Numbered from the stretch's first letter, positions 9,352-19,728 are shown. The stretch is DNA of 64,000 nt from Arcobacter sp. (GCA_002869565.1 PKUJ01000002.1:62001-126000); one strand, 5' to 3'. The notes: generated from the sequence alone by a model not told the origin. Numbers and translations are program-made.

Positions 9352-10803
9352 TTAGCCTAACTCTTTTTCTGCTTCTAACTCTTTTTCTTGGAAAAAGTAT
9401 TTTTTTGCTGCTTCAAAAACAGATTTTTCAATTGGTTGAAGTGCATATGAATCATCAGAAATTAAATTAATTTGAGCTAATTCATCTTGTGGACATCCAC
9501 CAATTTTTTCAGTTAAAAGAATATCAATATCTTTTAGAGTATTTTTAATCTCCTCAATTGGATATGAACCATCACAGTCTTCAGGCCCTTTACAGTAAGC
9601 ATTTTCAACTTTTCTATGCATTACAAACTTAAGTCCTTGATCACCAACTTCATAGATTAAAAATTCAGTTGCATTTCCAAAGTGTTGGTTAACTGTACCT
9701 TCTCCTGCCGTTGTAACAGCTACAAGCTTAGTTTCACCAGTTGAACTTAATTGTTCTTTAGTACCTTGTTCAATTTTAACTCTATTATTTGCTTCTTCTA
9801 ATGCCGCTCTCCAGTTTTCAATAACTTCATGCTTTTGTTTTCTAGCATTAATATCATATTGGGTTTCTAAAGCTTCCCAAGACATATTTTGGAATACATC
9901 AGGAGTAAATTCTTCACCTCTATCTTCTCCAATAAGACCAACCGCATCTGCTCGACACTGTCTACAGTGAGACATAAGTTTCATATCCATACCACATGCT
10001 TCTTGTGCTGCCATTACTTCTTGGTCAGTGGCACTTGCTTGTCCATTTAATCCATAATATGTTCCATACTCTTCTTTTGAAAGAAGTGGCATAATATTAT
10101 GTAAGAATACATTTAATTCTTTTAATTTTTTTGCTACATTTGGTAATTCTTTGTCATTAACTCCGGGAATTAAAACAGAGTTTGCTTTAACTAAAATTCC
10201 TCTCTCCGTAAGCATTTGAATACCTTTTAGTTGTTGCTCTAAAAGAATTTTTGCACCTTCTGCTCCAAATACTTTTTTATGATTCCAGTGTACCCAAGGA
10301 TAAATTTTAGCTCCAACTTCACCTGTTGGATCAACTGAGTTTATTGTAACTGTTACGTGGTCAACATTATATTTAACCATTTCATCAACATAATCTGGAA
10401 GTCTAAGTCCATTTGTTGATAAACAAAGCTTTTGATCTGGTGCTTTTTCATGAAGCATTCTAAAAGTGTCAAAAGTTTTTTTAGGATTTGCTAATGCATC
10501 ACCTGGTCCTGCAATACCTACAACTGAAAGTTGTTGAATATCACCACCTACATATAATACTTTTTTTACTGCATCTTCAGGACTTAATTTTGCTGAAGTA
10601 ACTCCAGGTCTTGACTCATTTGAACAGTCAAATTTTCTATTACAGTAGTTACATTGAATATTACATGCTGGTGCAACTGCAACGTGAATTCTAGCGTAGT
10701 GCTGGTGTGCACCTTCAGAATAACATGGATGATTGTTAATCTTATCCATAACCTCTTGTTGTATTTCCTCTTGTGTACTAGTAGATGTACAAGAACAACT
10801 CAT
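9352..10803 (-). CDS. nifB: Nitrogenase cofactor biosynthesis radical SAM protein NifB with C-terminal NifX-like domain
   Basis: CNIQCNYCNRKFDCSNESRPGVTS radical SAM motif; C-terminal VNQHFGNATEFLIYEV. Confidence 0.97.
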   Translation of the reverse strand: MSCSCTSTSTQEEIQQEVMDKINNHPCYSEGAHQHYARIHVAVAPACNIQCNYCNRKFDCSNESRPGVTSAKLSPEDAVKKVLYVGGDIQQLSVVGIAGPGDALANPKKTFDTFRMLHEKAPDQKLCLSTNGLRLPDYVDEMVKYNVDHVTVTINSVDPTGEVGAKIYPWVHWNHKKVFGAEGAKILLEQQLKGIQMLTERGILVKANSVLIPGVNDKELPNVAKKLKELNVFLHNIMPLLSKEEYGTYYGLNGQASATDQEVMAAQEACGMDMKLMSHCRQCRADAVGLIGEDRGEEFTPDVFQNMSWEALETQYDINARKQKHEVIENWRAALEEANNRVKIEQGTKEQLSSTGETKLVAVTTAGEGTVNQHFGNATEFLIYEVGDQGLKFVMHRKVENAYCKGPEDCDGSYPIEEIKNTLKDIDILLTEKIGGCPQDELAQINLISDDSYALQPIEKSVFEAAKKYFFQEKELEAEKELG

Positions 10804-10850
10804 AGTATCTCCTTTTAAGTTTTTAACTTTTTTTATTTCTGCTGTAACTT

Positions 10851-10867
10851 ATGCATATTGTGTTCCA
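10851..10867 (-). promoter_or_regulatory. sigma54-type promoter for nifB
   Basis: Reverse strand TGGAAC-ACAAT-ATGCAT. Confidence 0.8.
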
Positions 10868-10951
10868 CAGAAAAAAAATTAAAAAGTAGGAATAGAAAAT
10901 GCATAGGTATGCTAAACAGTCAATAGATACATATAAATAAAAGGATAATAA

Positions 10952-11140
10952 ATGAGTAGTGTACAAGAGAAGATAAAAGAACAATTATTACAAGAGGTTT
11001 TTTCAAATATTGATAATATTTACGATTTTTTGGATATAAGATATGATTTTGATAAACATTGTAATGATGCCGTAATTAAAAAACTAAATGAATTAAAAGA
11101 TGTTGTCTATAAAGTCTCTGGATTAAGTGATTTAAAGTAA
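10952..11140 (+). CDS. Small hypothetical protein (62 aa), divergent from nifB
   Basis: ORF with SD aaaggataataaATG and its own downstream hairpin. Confidence 0.5.
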   Translation: MSSVQEKIKEQLLQEVFSNIDNIYDFLDIRYDFDKHCNDAVIKKLNELKDVVYKVSGLSDLK

Positions 11141-11143
11141 ACA

Positions 11144-11205
11144 AATAGGTGATGAGTATAAATAGTTTTAGTCAAATACACTGTATTTTATACCCATCAC
11201 CTATT
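11144..11205. terminator. Bidirectional hairpin between convergent genes
   Basis: AATAGGTGATGAGTATAAA / TTTATACCCATCACCTATT, 19-nt arms with one mismatch. Confidence 0.7.
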
Positions 11206-11214
11206 GATTTAATT

Positions 11215-12453
11215 TTAATTCATTGTCATTTCAATCATTTTTCCATTTAAGATTTCTGCAAATTCAACACCATATTCATAACAATTTTGAAGTTCTTTTT
11301 TTGTTGGTATTAATTTTATTTTTTGATTTTCCATAGGTGGAACTCTAAAGTTTAGTGATTTTAATCTATGAATAATCATATCCACCGCTTCTCCACTCCA
11401 GCCATAAGAACCAAATGCCCCACCCATTTTTCCTCTTTTTTCTAAAAACATCATACATGAAAGTAAATCCCAAACAGGTTTTGGAGCATCCGAATTAATT
11501 GTAGGTGTTCCTATCAAAATACCATCACTCTCTTCAAGAATATTTATCATATTTTGCTCTTCTAGGGAGGCTAAATCATATACATTTGCGATGATTCCCT
11601 CAACACTTTCTGCACCTTCAAATATAGATTCTGCCATATCTTTAGTATTTTTATAACTTGTTAGATAAAAAATTGAAAGAATTTTTTTCCCATGAGAAAT
11701 GGATTTATAATCATCTTGACTCCAAGTACGATAATAATCAATATATTTTTTTGGATTATCTCTTAAAATTGGTCCATGTAGAGTTGCAATTGTATTTATT
11801 TCAAATTTGTCATAAAGTTTGATTGCATTTAAAGCGTAAGATTTAAATGGTCTCATAATATGATCATAATAGTATTTAAATGAATAAAAGAAATCTCCAA
11901 CTAAATCATCAAAAAGACGTTTATCATAATAATGACTTCCAAAAACGTCACCTGAGAAAAGTAATTTATCTTCTTCAATATAAGAGCTCATTGTTTCAGG
12001 CCAGTGTAAATATGGAGTGGTTAAAAACTTTATAGTTTTATCCCCCATATTTAAACTTTTATTTGTCCAAACAGTTTCAAAATCTATATTATCTTTTTGT
12101 GTTATTGCTTTTAGCATTCCTGTTGCTTGAGGGGAAATCATTACTTTTGCTTGTGGTGCACGGTTTATCAACTCAGGAATAGCTCCCGCATGGTCAGGCT
12201 CTAAGTGATGACAAATTACATACTTGATTTCATCATATGAACATAGTTGTTCTATTTTTTCAAAAAATTCAGCTTGAAATTCTAGTTTTACAGTATCAAC
12301 AATTACAACACCTTCTGAAGTTTTCATAAGATAGGCATTATATGAAGAACCATTTGAAGTTTTCATGATAATATCAAATGTTCTAATATCAGGGTCAAAG
12401 ACTCCAATAAAATATGTATTATGAGCAATCTCTATAGGGTTATTATTTTTCAT
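11215..12453 (-). CDS. FprA-type A flavoprotein (metallo-beta-lactamase fold plus flavodoxin)
   Basis: HHLEPDHAGAIPELI and C-terminal flavodoxin IFYLTSYKNTKDMAESI...GTPTINSDAPKPVWDLL. Confidence 0.9.
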   Translation of the reverse strand: MKNNNPIEIAHNTYFIGVFDPDIRTFDIIMKTSNGSSYNAYLMKTSEGVVIVDTVKLEFQAEFFEKIEQLCSYDEIKYVICHHLEPDHAGAIPELINRAPQAKVMISPQATGMLKAITQKDNIDFETVWTNKSLNMGDKTIKFLTTPYLHWPETMSSYIEEDKLLFSGDVFGSHYYDKRLFDDLVGDFFYSFKYYYDHIMRPFKSYALNAIKLYDKFEINTIATLHGPILRDNPKKYIDYYRTWSQDDYKSISHGKKILSIFYLTSYKNTKDMAESIFEGAESVEGIIANVYDLASLEEQNMINILEESDGILIGTPTINSDAPKPVWDLLSCMMFLEKRGKMGGAFGSYGWSGEAVDMIIHRLKSLNFRVPPMENQKIKLIPTKKELQNCYEYGVEFAEILNGKMIEMTMN

Positions 12454-12457
12454 TTTA

Positions 12458-12814
12458 TTAGGCCATTAATCTTCTCATCCATATAGGAGGATTCTCTTTC
12501 ATTTTTATTAGAGAATTTAAAACATCTTCTATTTTCTCATTCTCTTTACTCGATTGCATTGGAAAAATCTTACATGATTTAACCATCATTGCAGCTTTTG
12601 GTCCAATTTGTTGTACATAAAGAATATCACTATCTTCAATACACTCAATTTTATAGGTCAGTTTATCAATCTCATCTTCAATCTCAATTGAAGAATCAAT
12701 AGCTTTTACAAAATTGTATGAATCTTCAATGATTTCATATATGTAAAACTCTTTGCACCAACCAAAGTGCTGATTAACATGTATATTATCTTTTGAAGCA
12801 AATGCAATTTTCAT
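12458..12814 (-). CDS. NifX/NafY-like dinitrogenase iron-molybdenum cofactor-binding protein
   Basis: MKIAFASKDNIHVNQHFGWCKEFYIYEI. Confidence 0.85.
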   Translation of the reverse strand: MKIAFASKDNIHVNQHFGWCKEFYIYEIIEDSYNFVKAIDSSIEIEDEIDKLTYKIECIEDSDILYVQQIGPKAAMMVKSCKIFPMQSSKENEKIEDVLNSLIKMKENPPIWMRRLMA

Positions 12815-13782
12815 AGTATAAATAACCTAACTCTAGAATCAATAATTTTTTGCATTGTATCTGCAATCATTGAGTATGTTCCTGTTGAAGCGATAGAACA
12901 ACCAACGCAAGCACCTTGATATGCAAGTCTTAGTTCAAGTTCTGGCTCATTTACATAATCAATAAGGATTATATTTCCACCGTCTTTTACTAAAATTGGT
13001 CTAATAAATCTATCCAAGGCATCATTTATAATTTCAAGCTGTTTTTCTTTACTTTTTGATCTGAAATCTTCGTTTAATTCAGCACTTTCATCTAAAGGTT
13101 TATCCATACCTGTTAATTGAATACTTGCCATAGTATGTCCATTTGAAGCAGCTTTTAACATGCAATCAAAACCCTCTTTAACTTCTTCTAGTTTACTTCT
13201 ATCTTGAAGTAATATAAGTGCAAGTCTAAAAGCTGCTTGAGTATGATTTTTTGCAACGGCACGTCTAAAGTACTCTTTTGCTTTTCCCATATCTTCTTCT
13301 ACACCAATTTTTGTTTGGTACATTAAAGCTAGATTGAAATTTGCAGAATCATTGTCATATTTACTTGCTTCATCAAACCACTCTTTTGCTTTAGAGTAAT
13401 CTTTATCAACGCCTTCACCTTTTAAGTACATTAATCCAAGATTTGCCATGGCTTGGTCATTTTTTATTTTTGCTTCTTCTTGCCAAATTTCTAAGGCAGT
13501 TTCAAAATCTTTATTTTTGTATGCAGCTAATGCTTCTCTATGTTTCATAAATCTTATTCCTTCTCCTGGATTAGGAAGTTCTTTTCCTAAATCAAGTTCT
13601 TTTTTTATATGTTTAATTAAATATTCATGGGCAAGTTCAATTGCTTCTTCATAATCTTCACTTGCAGCTTTAATATCAAAATCCAAAAATTGTGCTAAAT
13701 AAGCATCTCCTACTTCATGCTCTCCACTATATACTTCATAGGGATATTCCAAAGAAGCATAATATGCTAAATCTTTTTTCAT
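12811..13782 (-). CDS. Fusion protein: HicB-like N-domain, Sel1 repeats, NifU C-terminal Fe-S scaffold domain
   Basis: N-term YLAQFLDFDIKAASEDYEEAIELAHEYL; repeats AMANLGLMYLKGEGVDKDYSKAKEWFDEA; C-term VKDGGNIILIDY...GACVGCSIASTGT. Confidence 0.85.
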   Translation of the reverse strand: MKKDLAYYASLEYPYEVYSGEHEVGDAYLAQFLDFDIKAASEDYEEAIELAHEYLIKHIKKELDLGKELPNPGEGIRFMKHREALAAYKNKDFETALEIWQEEAKIKNDQAMANLGLMYLKGEGVDKDYSKAKEWFDEASKYDNDSANFNLALMYQTKIGVEEDMGKAKEYFRRAVAKNHTQAAFRLALILLQDRSKLEEVKEGFDCMLKAASNGHTMASIQLTGMDKPLDESAELNEDFRSKSKEKQLEIINDALDRFIRPILVKDGGNIILIDYVNEPELELRLAYQGACVGCSIASTGTYSMIADTMQKIIDSRVRLFIL

Positions 13783-13785
13783 AAA

Positions 13786-14166
13786 TTAAAACTCCAAAGG
13801 TTTATAATTTAATCTATCCTGCATATCAATAACTTCTCTAAAAGGTCTTGTTTGATTTATTGGAGAAAAAATGCCTTTTTTCTTATGGACTCTTATTTTA
13901 TATATGCCTTCATTATGTCTTTGCATATAGTATTCGTCAAATTCGCTAATATATGGCATATCCCAAACAATAGCGCCTGGGGTAGGGCATACATCAAAAC
14001 ATTTTGGTACAGAACAATCTACACATTCAATACATTTTTCAGGTTTTACATATGTGAATTCTGGATCATCTATAGGTGAATCATCTGCACTTACAATTGC
14101 TGTTGCTGGACATTCATCCACACAAGCATCACAGTTAATACACTCTTCTGTAATCAAAATTGACAT
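13786..14166 (-). CDS. 4Fe-4S ferredoxin (nif-associated)
   Basis: CINCDACVDECPATAI...CIECVDCSVPKCFDVCP; paralogous to 54418..54801. Confidence 0.9.
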   Translation of the reverse strand: MSILITEECINCDACVDECPATAIVSADDSPIDDPEFTYVKPEKCIECVDCSVPKCFDVCPTPGAIVWDMPYISEFDEYYMQRHNEGIYKIRVHKKKGIFSPINQTRPFREVIDMQDRLNYKPLEF

Positions 14167-14177
14167 TTTAATTCCTA

Positions 14178-14561
14178 CTATTTATCACATTCACAGGTAC
14201 AAGAACTTGTTCCTGAATCTAGTAAGGTATCACAATTACTTTTTGTAACTAGTTTCCCTTCACCTTTTAAAAATTTTCTATAAATTTCTTCAATAGTAAG
14301 AGGTACTTTTGCAGAGCTATAAACCTTTACACCATTTTCTTCTAAATGATTATAAACACCTTCACCCATATGATAAAAAATTGTACTTGATGCACCTAAT
14401 TCTTTTACACATTGTGCTGTGTCTATTCCATTCCCACATCCCTTATTTTCTACAACTTTGAAATATCCAGAAGTTAAATCAAGTAATGCAAAATGTGGAG
14501 CATTTCCATATAAATCTGAGATTGTTGTTGAACTACTTTCACTTAACGGTATTGCAATCAT
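14178..14561 (-). CDS. NifX/NifB-C domain protein with Cys-rich tail
   Basis: Dinitrogenase cofactor domain-like MIAIPLSESSSTTISDLYGNAPHFALLDL; C-term SCTCECDK. Confidence 0.75.
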   Translation of the reverse strand: MIAIPLSESSSTTISDLYGNAPHFALLDLTSGYFKVVENKGCGNGIDTAQCVKELGASSTIFYHMGEGVYNHLEENGVKVYSSAKVPLTIEEIYRKFLKGEGKLVTKSNCDTLLDSGTSSCTCECDK

Positions 14562-14592
14562 TTTTTATCCTTTTGTAATAGTATAAATTGAT

Positions 14593-14609
14593 ATGCAAAA
14601 ACTATTCCT
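14593..14609 (-). promoter_or_regulatory. sigma54-type promoter for the 14561-11215 operon
   Basis: Reverse strand AGGAAT-AGTTT-TTGCAT. Confidence 0.65.
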
Positions 14610-14620
14610 TTAAAATACAA

Positions 14621-14637
14621 AGGAACACATTTTGCAT
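14621..14637 (+). promoter_or_regulatory. sigma54-type promoter for nifE
   Basis: AGGAAC-ACATT-TTGCAT. Confidence 0.8.
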
Positions 14638-14673
14638 ATTGATTTTAAATAATCTTTAAATAAAGAGTATATA

Positions 14674-16020
14674 ATGGTAAATAAAAAATTAATAAGAGAT
14701 TTATTAAATGAGAGTGCTTGTTCTCATAATAAAGTAAAAAAATCTTCATGTGATAAACCAAAACCAGGTGCTACTTCAGGTGGCTGTGCTTTTGAAGGTT
14801 CTCAAATTGCACTGTTTCCTTATGCTGATGCTGTACATTTAGTTCATTCTCCTGCAACATGTATTGGTGCATCATGGGAAACTAGAGCAACGCTTACTTC
14901 ACATAATGGTGAAAATAATACTGTTACTGGATTTACAACTGATGTTAATACAAATGACGTAATTTTTGGTGGAGACAAAAAATTAGAAGAATCAATTGAT
15001 TATATAGTTGAATATAAAAATCCGAAAGCTATTTTTGTATATGAAACTTGTGTTACTGCAATGATTGGTGATGACATGGACAATGTTTGTGGAAGAATGG
15101 AAAAGAAACATGGTATTCCTGTTGTTGTAGTTCATTCTCCAGGTTTTGTTGGAGGTAAAAATTTGGGTTCAAGGTTAGGTGCAGAATCAGTACTTCATCA
15201 ACTAATTGGAACAAAAGAGCCAGAAGAGATTCATCCTTATGGAATCAATTTAATTGGTGAATATAATGTTACTGGTGATATGTGGCAATATACTCCTATT
15301 TTAGAAAAAATAGGTATCAAAATTGTTTCAACACTTGCTGGTGATGGAAGAATTGAAAATATTCAGATGGCACATACAGCAAAATTAAATGTAATAGTTT
15401 GTGCCAAATCACTTATAACCTTATGTAGAAAGATGCAAGATAAATATCAAATACCTTATATCTCTATTTCCTTTTATGGTAAAAGGGATACTTCAAACGC
15501 AATTAGAAGTATAGTAAATGCTTTTGGAGATAAAGAGCTAATTGAACGAGCAGAAAAAATTATTGCAGAAGAAGAAGCAAAATTAGAAGAAGAATTAATT
15601 CCATATAGAAAAATTCTAGAAGGTAAAAAAGCTATTTTAAATACAGGTGGAAATAAAACTTGGTCAATCGCTTCTGCCTTACAAGATATAGGTATAGATG
15701 TTGTTGCAACAAGTGTAAAAAAAGCAACTTTGGAAGATAGAGAAATCTGTGCCCAATATGTAAAAATCCTAATCGAAGATCCTGGAACTGAACAGGCTAA
15801 ATTAATAGATGAGCATAATATTGATATCTTACTTGCAGGAGGACGAAGTTTGTATACCGCAATTAAGAAAAAAGTAGCTTTTGTAGATGTAAATCAAGAG
15901 AAAAAAGTTAGTTATGGTGCTTATGGTGGACTTGTTAGCTTAGCAAAAGATGTTTGTCATGCTGTAAACAACAGAGTATTTAAAGTAGTAGGTAGTCCTG
16001 AACCTTGGACAATTGATTAA
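14674..16020 (+). CDS. nifE: Nitrogenase cofactor scaffold protein NifE
   Basis: GATSGGCAFEGSQIALFPYADAVHLVHSPATCIGASWETR, VIFGGDKKLEESI, TCVTAMIGDDM. Confidence 0.95.
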   Translation: MVNKKLIRDLLNESACSHNKVKKSSCDKPKPGATSGGCAFEGSQIALFPYADAVHLVHSPATCIGASWETRATLTSHNGENNTVTGFTTDVNTNDVIFGGDKKLEESIDYIVEYKNPKAIFVYETCVTAMIGDDMDNVCGRMEKKHGIPVVVVHSPGFVGGKNLGSRLGAESVLHQLIGTKEPEEIHPYGINLIGEYNVTGDMWQYTPILEKIGIKIVSTLAGDGRIENIQMAHTAKLNVIVCAKSLITLCRKMQDKYQIPYISISFYGKRDTSNAIRSIVNAFGDKELIERAEKIIAEEEAKLEEELIPYRKILEGKKAILNTGGNKTWSIASALQDIGIDVVATSVKKATLEDREICAQYVKILIEDPGTEQAKLIDEHNIDILLAGGRSLYTAIKKKVAFVDVNQEKKVSYGAYGGLVSLAKDVCHAVNNRVFKVVGSPEPWTID

Positions 16021-16035
16021 ACTTAAAATAGAAAA

Positions 16036-16067
16036 AGAGGTAAAATTGTAGCATAATTTTACTTCTC
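16036..16067. terminator. Bidirectional hairpin between nifE and the response regulator
   Basis: AGAGGTAAAATT-gtagcat-AATTTTACTTCTCT. Confidence 0.6.
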
Positions 16068-16083
16068 TCACTAATTATATTTT

Positions 16084-16491
16084 TTAAGCCTCATCTATTA
16101 ATTCTTCATCTTCTTCTTTTGCATATTCTTTATATAATGTACCAATTACATGTTCTAATTTTTCTTCAGTTATTGGTTTTAATACAAAGTTTTTTGCTCC
16201 CACTTTTAAAGACTCAGATACAAGTTCTTCTTGTCCATGGGAAGTAATCATTATAATATTAACATCTGGCAAAATTTCTTTTATTAGTTTTGTTGCTTCA
16301 ATACCATCCATTTCAGGCATTGTAATATCCATGGTGATTAAATCAATTTTTTCATTAATTGTTTTACATAATACTACAGCTTCTGCACCATTTTTTGCTT
16401 CTGATAATACTTTATGTCCTAGATTATTAAAAAATTTTGTTAAATTTTTTCTTATAACTAAAGCATCATCTACAATAAGAACATTCAACAT
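16084..16491 (-). CDS. CheY-like response regulator
   Basis: NVLIVDDALVIRKNL...DLITMDITMPEMDGIEA. Confidence 0.93.
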   Translation of the reverse strand: MLNVLIVDDALVIRKNLTKFFNNLGHKVLSEAKNGAEAVVLCKTINEKIDLITMDITMPEMDGIEATKLIKEILPDVNIIMITSHGQEELVSESLKVGAKNFVLKPITEEKLEHVIGTLYKEYAKEEDEELIDEA

Positions 16492-17006
16492 TTTATATTT
16501 CCTTTTAAATTTAATTTTTCTAAAAATAACTTTTGGGGACCAATTACTGTCATTTGTAGATTTCCAACATCTGTACTAATATCTGTCTTTAAAATAATAG
16601 AATTTTTATACTTAGTTAAAGATTTTGCATCATGAATTAAAATTGGTGGTGTAATATTAATGATGCTATTATCTACAGGATTTTTTATTGCATTTCCTAT
16701 TACAATATTAGCAATTTCACATGCTACACTCTCTTTTATCTCTCTAAATTCTACTTCATTTGTAAAATTTCCAACATAAAATACTTCTACTAGTTTTTCT
16801 AAAAGTTTTTTATCAAATCCCATAGTAACAAAAAGTTGAACACTTCCACCTGTTCCAATAAAAACTGTATCCTCTTTTAAAACTATGTGTTTTGAATCTA
16901 TGATTTCAGAATTATCATTTAATATTTTTATTCCCATGTCATTTTTCAAAAAATCTTTCAATCTTTCTAGAATTGGTAATAAAAGCTCTTTATATGTATC
17001 ATACAT
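16485..17006 (-). CDS. CheX/CheC-like protein
   Basis: Length, motif VACEIANIVIGNAIKNPV and operon with CheY-like and CheA-like genes. Confidence 0.65.
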   Translation of the reverse strand: MYDTYKELLLPILERLKDFLKNDMGIKILNDNSEIIDSKHIVLKEDTVFIGTGGSVQLFVTMGFDKKLLEKLVEVFYVGNFTNEVEFREIKESVACEIANIVIGNAIKNPVDNSIINITPPILIHDAKSLTKYKNSIILKTDISTDVGNLQMTVIGPQKLFLEKLNLKGNIKC

Positions 17007-19728
17007 TTTCGATACCTTTTTTTCTATAGGGTAATTTAAATATAAAAGTTGTACCTTTGTTTATTACACTTTTTACTTCAATACTTCCTTCTACTTTGGT
17101 TAACTCATTTTTAACAACAGCCATTCCAATACCTCTACCAGAAAGCTCAGTTATCTCTTCTTTTGTACTAAATGTTTCATAGAAAATCAATCCAAAAACT
17201 CTTTCATCACTCATTTTATCAAATTCTTCCAAAGATAATAGATTAAGTTCTTTTACTTTTTCTCGTATTTTATCTCGACTTATGCCTTTGCCATCATCTG
17301 AAATCAAGATAATCAAAAAATCATTTTCTATATTGAAATTACAAACAATAGTTCCATTTTCATTCTTACCTTGTTCAATTCTTGTTTCTATATCTTCAAT
17401 ACCATGATCAATCAAATTCCTAAAAACATGAATTAAAGATTTAATAAAAGGCTTAAAAGTAGGTGGTAAAAGCACATATTCATCCCCTAAAATTTCAAAA
17501 GGATATATTTGTTTGCCTAAAGAATTTGCTAAGTCTTTACATAATTTAGGGTAAATTTTTAAGGATTGAGATAATGTTTTAGATCTTAATTTTTGAGTTT
17601 CAAATAATATATCTTCATAATTATTCTCATGTTTTTTATCTAATTTACAATAATTTTTTATTTTGTTTTCTAAATGTATTATGGTATCTTCATTAACTTT
17701 TATGACAGAGTCTTCATCAAGAAAATCATCTCCTAAAATGGATTTTATTATCTCTACATCCTCATTTATCCAATCAAATAAATTATTTTGATCTAACAAT
17801 TCAGCTAGGTCTTCATTTGAAAAGTTTTTGTCTTTTATCTTTTCAGAAATTTTTGATTCAAATTTGTGTAAATTTTTTACACTATTTGTCATATAAATTT
17901 GTGCAAATAGCCCTTTAAAAGTATGAATCTCTCTATATACTTCACTTAGGTTAAATAAAGAGCTATTATTTAATTCAAAAATCTTTAATTTATTTTCATT
18001 GAAAGTTTTAAAATCATTTATTAGTTCATAAAACTGGGTAGTATCACTTATAATTGTTACAATCATTTTTAATAATTGTTGCTCTTTTTTTATTTTTTGT
18101 TCAAGTTTTTTCTTATGAGTTATATTTGTAAGTATTAACATAAATTTTTGATCGTCTAGTATTTTATAATCAATAGTTATAGCTCTTCTATTTATAATAA
18201 ACTCTTTAGGTAATAATTCAATAAAAGAGTTTTGAATTATCTCATTTTTTTCATTGAATATATCTATCAAAGTTTGATTAAAAAATTTTTTGCTATTTTC
18301 TGTTTCAAAATCAAAAAGTTTATCTATCTTTTTACCTGCGATATCATTTCCTAAAAGCTTTTCACACTCTTTTGAATACTCTTTATCCACAATTAAATTT
18401 CTATCTAATGATAAAAATCCTTGCTTTGCATTATTAAATAAATCAGTTATTTTTTGATTTTTTTCAGATAATTCTTGAGTTCTTATTTCTACTCTTTTTT
18501 CTAAATTTTTGTTTAATAATGAGATCTCTTCATCTCTATTTTTTAAACTTTGAATATTTTTATCGAGTGATTGAGTCATGTCATTAAAGACATCTACTAA
18601 CTCCTTGAATTCATCTTTATATTTAACTTCTAAATTTTTTGATAGACTAACTTTATTTGATAAAATATCATTTATCATTTTAATAATTTGTTCTAGAGGA
18701 TTATGAACTCTTGATACTAAAATAATTGAAATAAAAATAAGTCCTACTATTGAAAATATTCCAATAATAATTGAGGTAATAATTACAGTATCTGAAATCT
18801 CTTGAGAATTTTCAACATTTTTACTAACAATAAAATTAGATAAATTTGAAACAGAATTTATTGTATTATTTATAACTAAAAAGTTCTCTTTACGGTCAAT
18901 TTTAATATATTTTAGAAACTCTTCTTTTTCAAATACTTCAAGTTTTACAGAGATAATAGAATATTCAAGATAATTTATATTTATTATACTATTTTCAATT
19001 TTTGTGATAAATTCAAATAATATCTTATTATTGGTACTAATTTTTATTTTATTAATAGTATTAGATAATTTAGAATTTTTATCCACTAATATATTTTTTA
19101 TTTCATTGAATTTATCTTGATTATCCTCAAATGCCCCATCTCTTATAATAGCATATAAACTTAATATTGCTTTTTCTAAATCATTTATATTTTCTTTTAA
19201 CAAATGAAATTTAGTGATGGTTTTTTCAGATAGGTTTTGAATTTTTTTTATCTCGTTAGTTAATTCTACTAGATGATTTTTCAACTCTATTTTAAAAGTA
19301 TAAATAGTATACCCTGTATTGAAAAAATCTTTTTGAAGTTCAACTGCATATTGTAAATTATCCTCTAAATTATTGATTAAAGTGTTATATTTTAAATCAT
19401 ATTTACTCTCTTTTAAACGTTGTAATTTTATATGTATATTATCTTCAAATAAATATTTTTTAATTCTTTTAAAACTTTTTTCACTTTCACTAGTTAAGAT
19501 ATCTGTTTCTGTTTCTAATATTGAATCTAATTTTTTTAAGACCAATTCATTTTGTTTCTCTAGTTTTAAAGTAGTAGCAATAGATTTTTGATTATCATTT
19601 ATTCTAGAGATTGAGAAAAAAAGAGTTCCAAGTATAATAACGATAATAAAAGTTATTAAAATGATGGTTGTAATAATAATTTGTTTAATCGATAAAGGAG
19701 AGGCTAATCTGTTAAAAAAAGAAAACAT
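16999..19728 (-). CDS. Membrane sensor kinase with HAMP, PAS, HPt-like and HATPase domains (CheA-like)
   Basis: HTFKGLFAQIY HPt motif; FRNLIDHGIEDIETRIEQGKNENG, DDGKGIS and GRGIGMAVV CheA-like ATPase motifs. Confidence 0.85.
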   Translation of the reverse strand: MFSFFNRLASPLSIKQIIITTIILITFIIVIILGTLFFSISRINDNQKSIATTLKLEKQNELVLKKLDSILETETDILTSESEKSFKRIKKYLFEDNIHIKLQRLKESKYDLKYNTLINNLEDNLQYAVELQKDFFNTGYTIYTFKIELKNHLVELTNEIKKIQNLSEKTITKFHLLKENINDLEKAILSLYAIIRDGAFEDNQDKFNEIKNILVDKNSKLSNTINKIKISTNNKILFEFITKIENSIININYLEYSIISVKLEVFEKEEFLKYIKIDRKENFLVINNTINSVSNLSNFIVSKNVENSQEISDTVIITSIIIGIFSIVGLIFISIILVSRVHNPLEQIIKMINDILSNKVSLSKNLEVKYKDEFKELVDVFNDMTQSLDKNIQSLKNRDEEISLLNKNLEKRVEIRTQELSEKNQKITDLFNNAKQGFLSLDRNLIVDKEYSKECEKLLGNDIAGKKIDKLFDFETENSKKFFNQTLIDIFNEKNEIIQNSFIELLPKEFIINRRAITIDYKILDDQKFMLILTNITHKKKLEQKIKKEQQLLKMIVTIISDTTQFYELINDFKTFNENKLKIFELNNSSLFNLSEVYREIHTFKGLFAQIYMTNSVKNLHKFESKISEKIKDKNFSNEDLAELLDQNNLFDWINEDVEIIKSILGDDFLDEDSVIKVNEDTIIHLENKIKNYCKLDKKHENNYEDILFETQKLRSKTLSQSLKIYPKLCKDLANSLGKQIYPFEILGDEYVLLPPTFKPFIKSLIHVFRNLIDHGIEDIETRIEQGKNENGTIVCNFNIENDFLIILISDDGKGISRDKIREKVKELNLLSLEEFDKMSDERVFGLIFYETFSTKEEITELSGRGIGMAVVKNELTKVEGSIEVKSVINKGTTFIFKLPYRKKGIENV

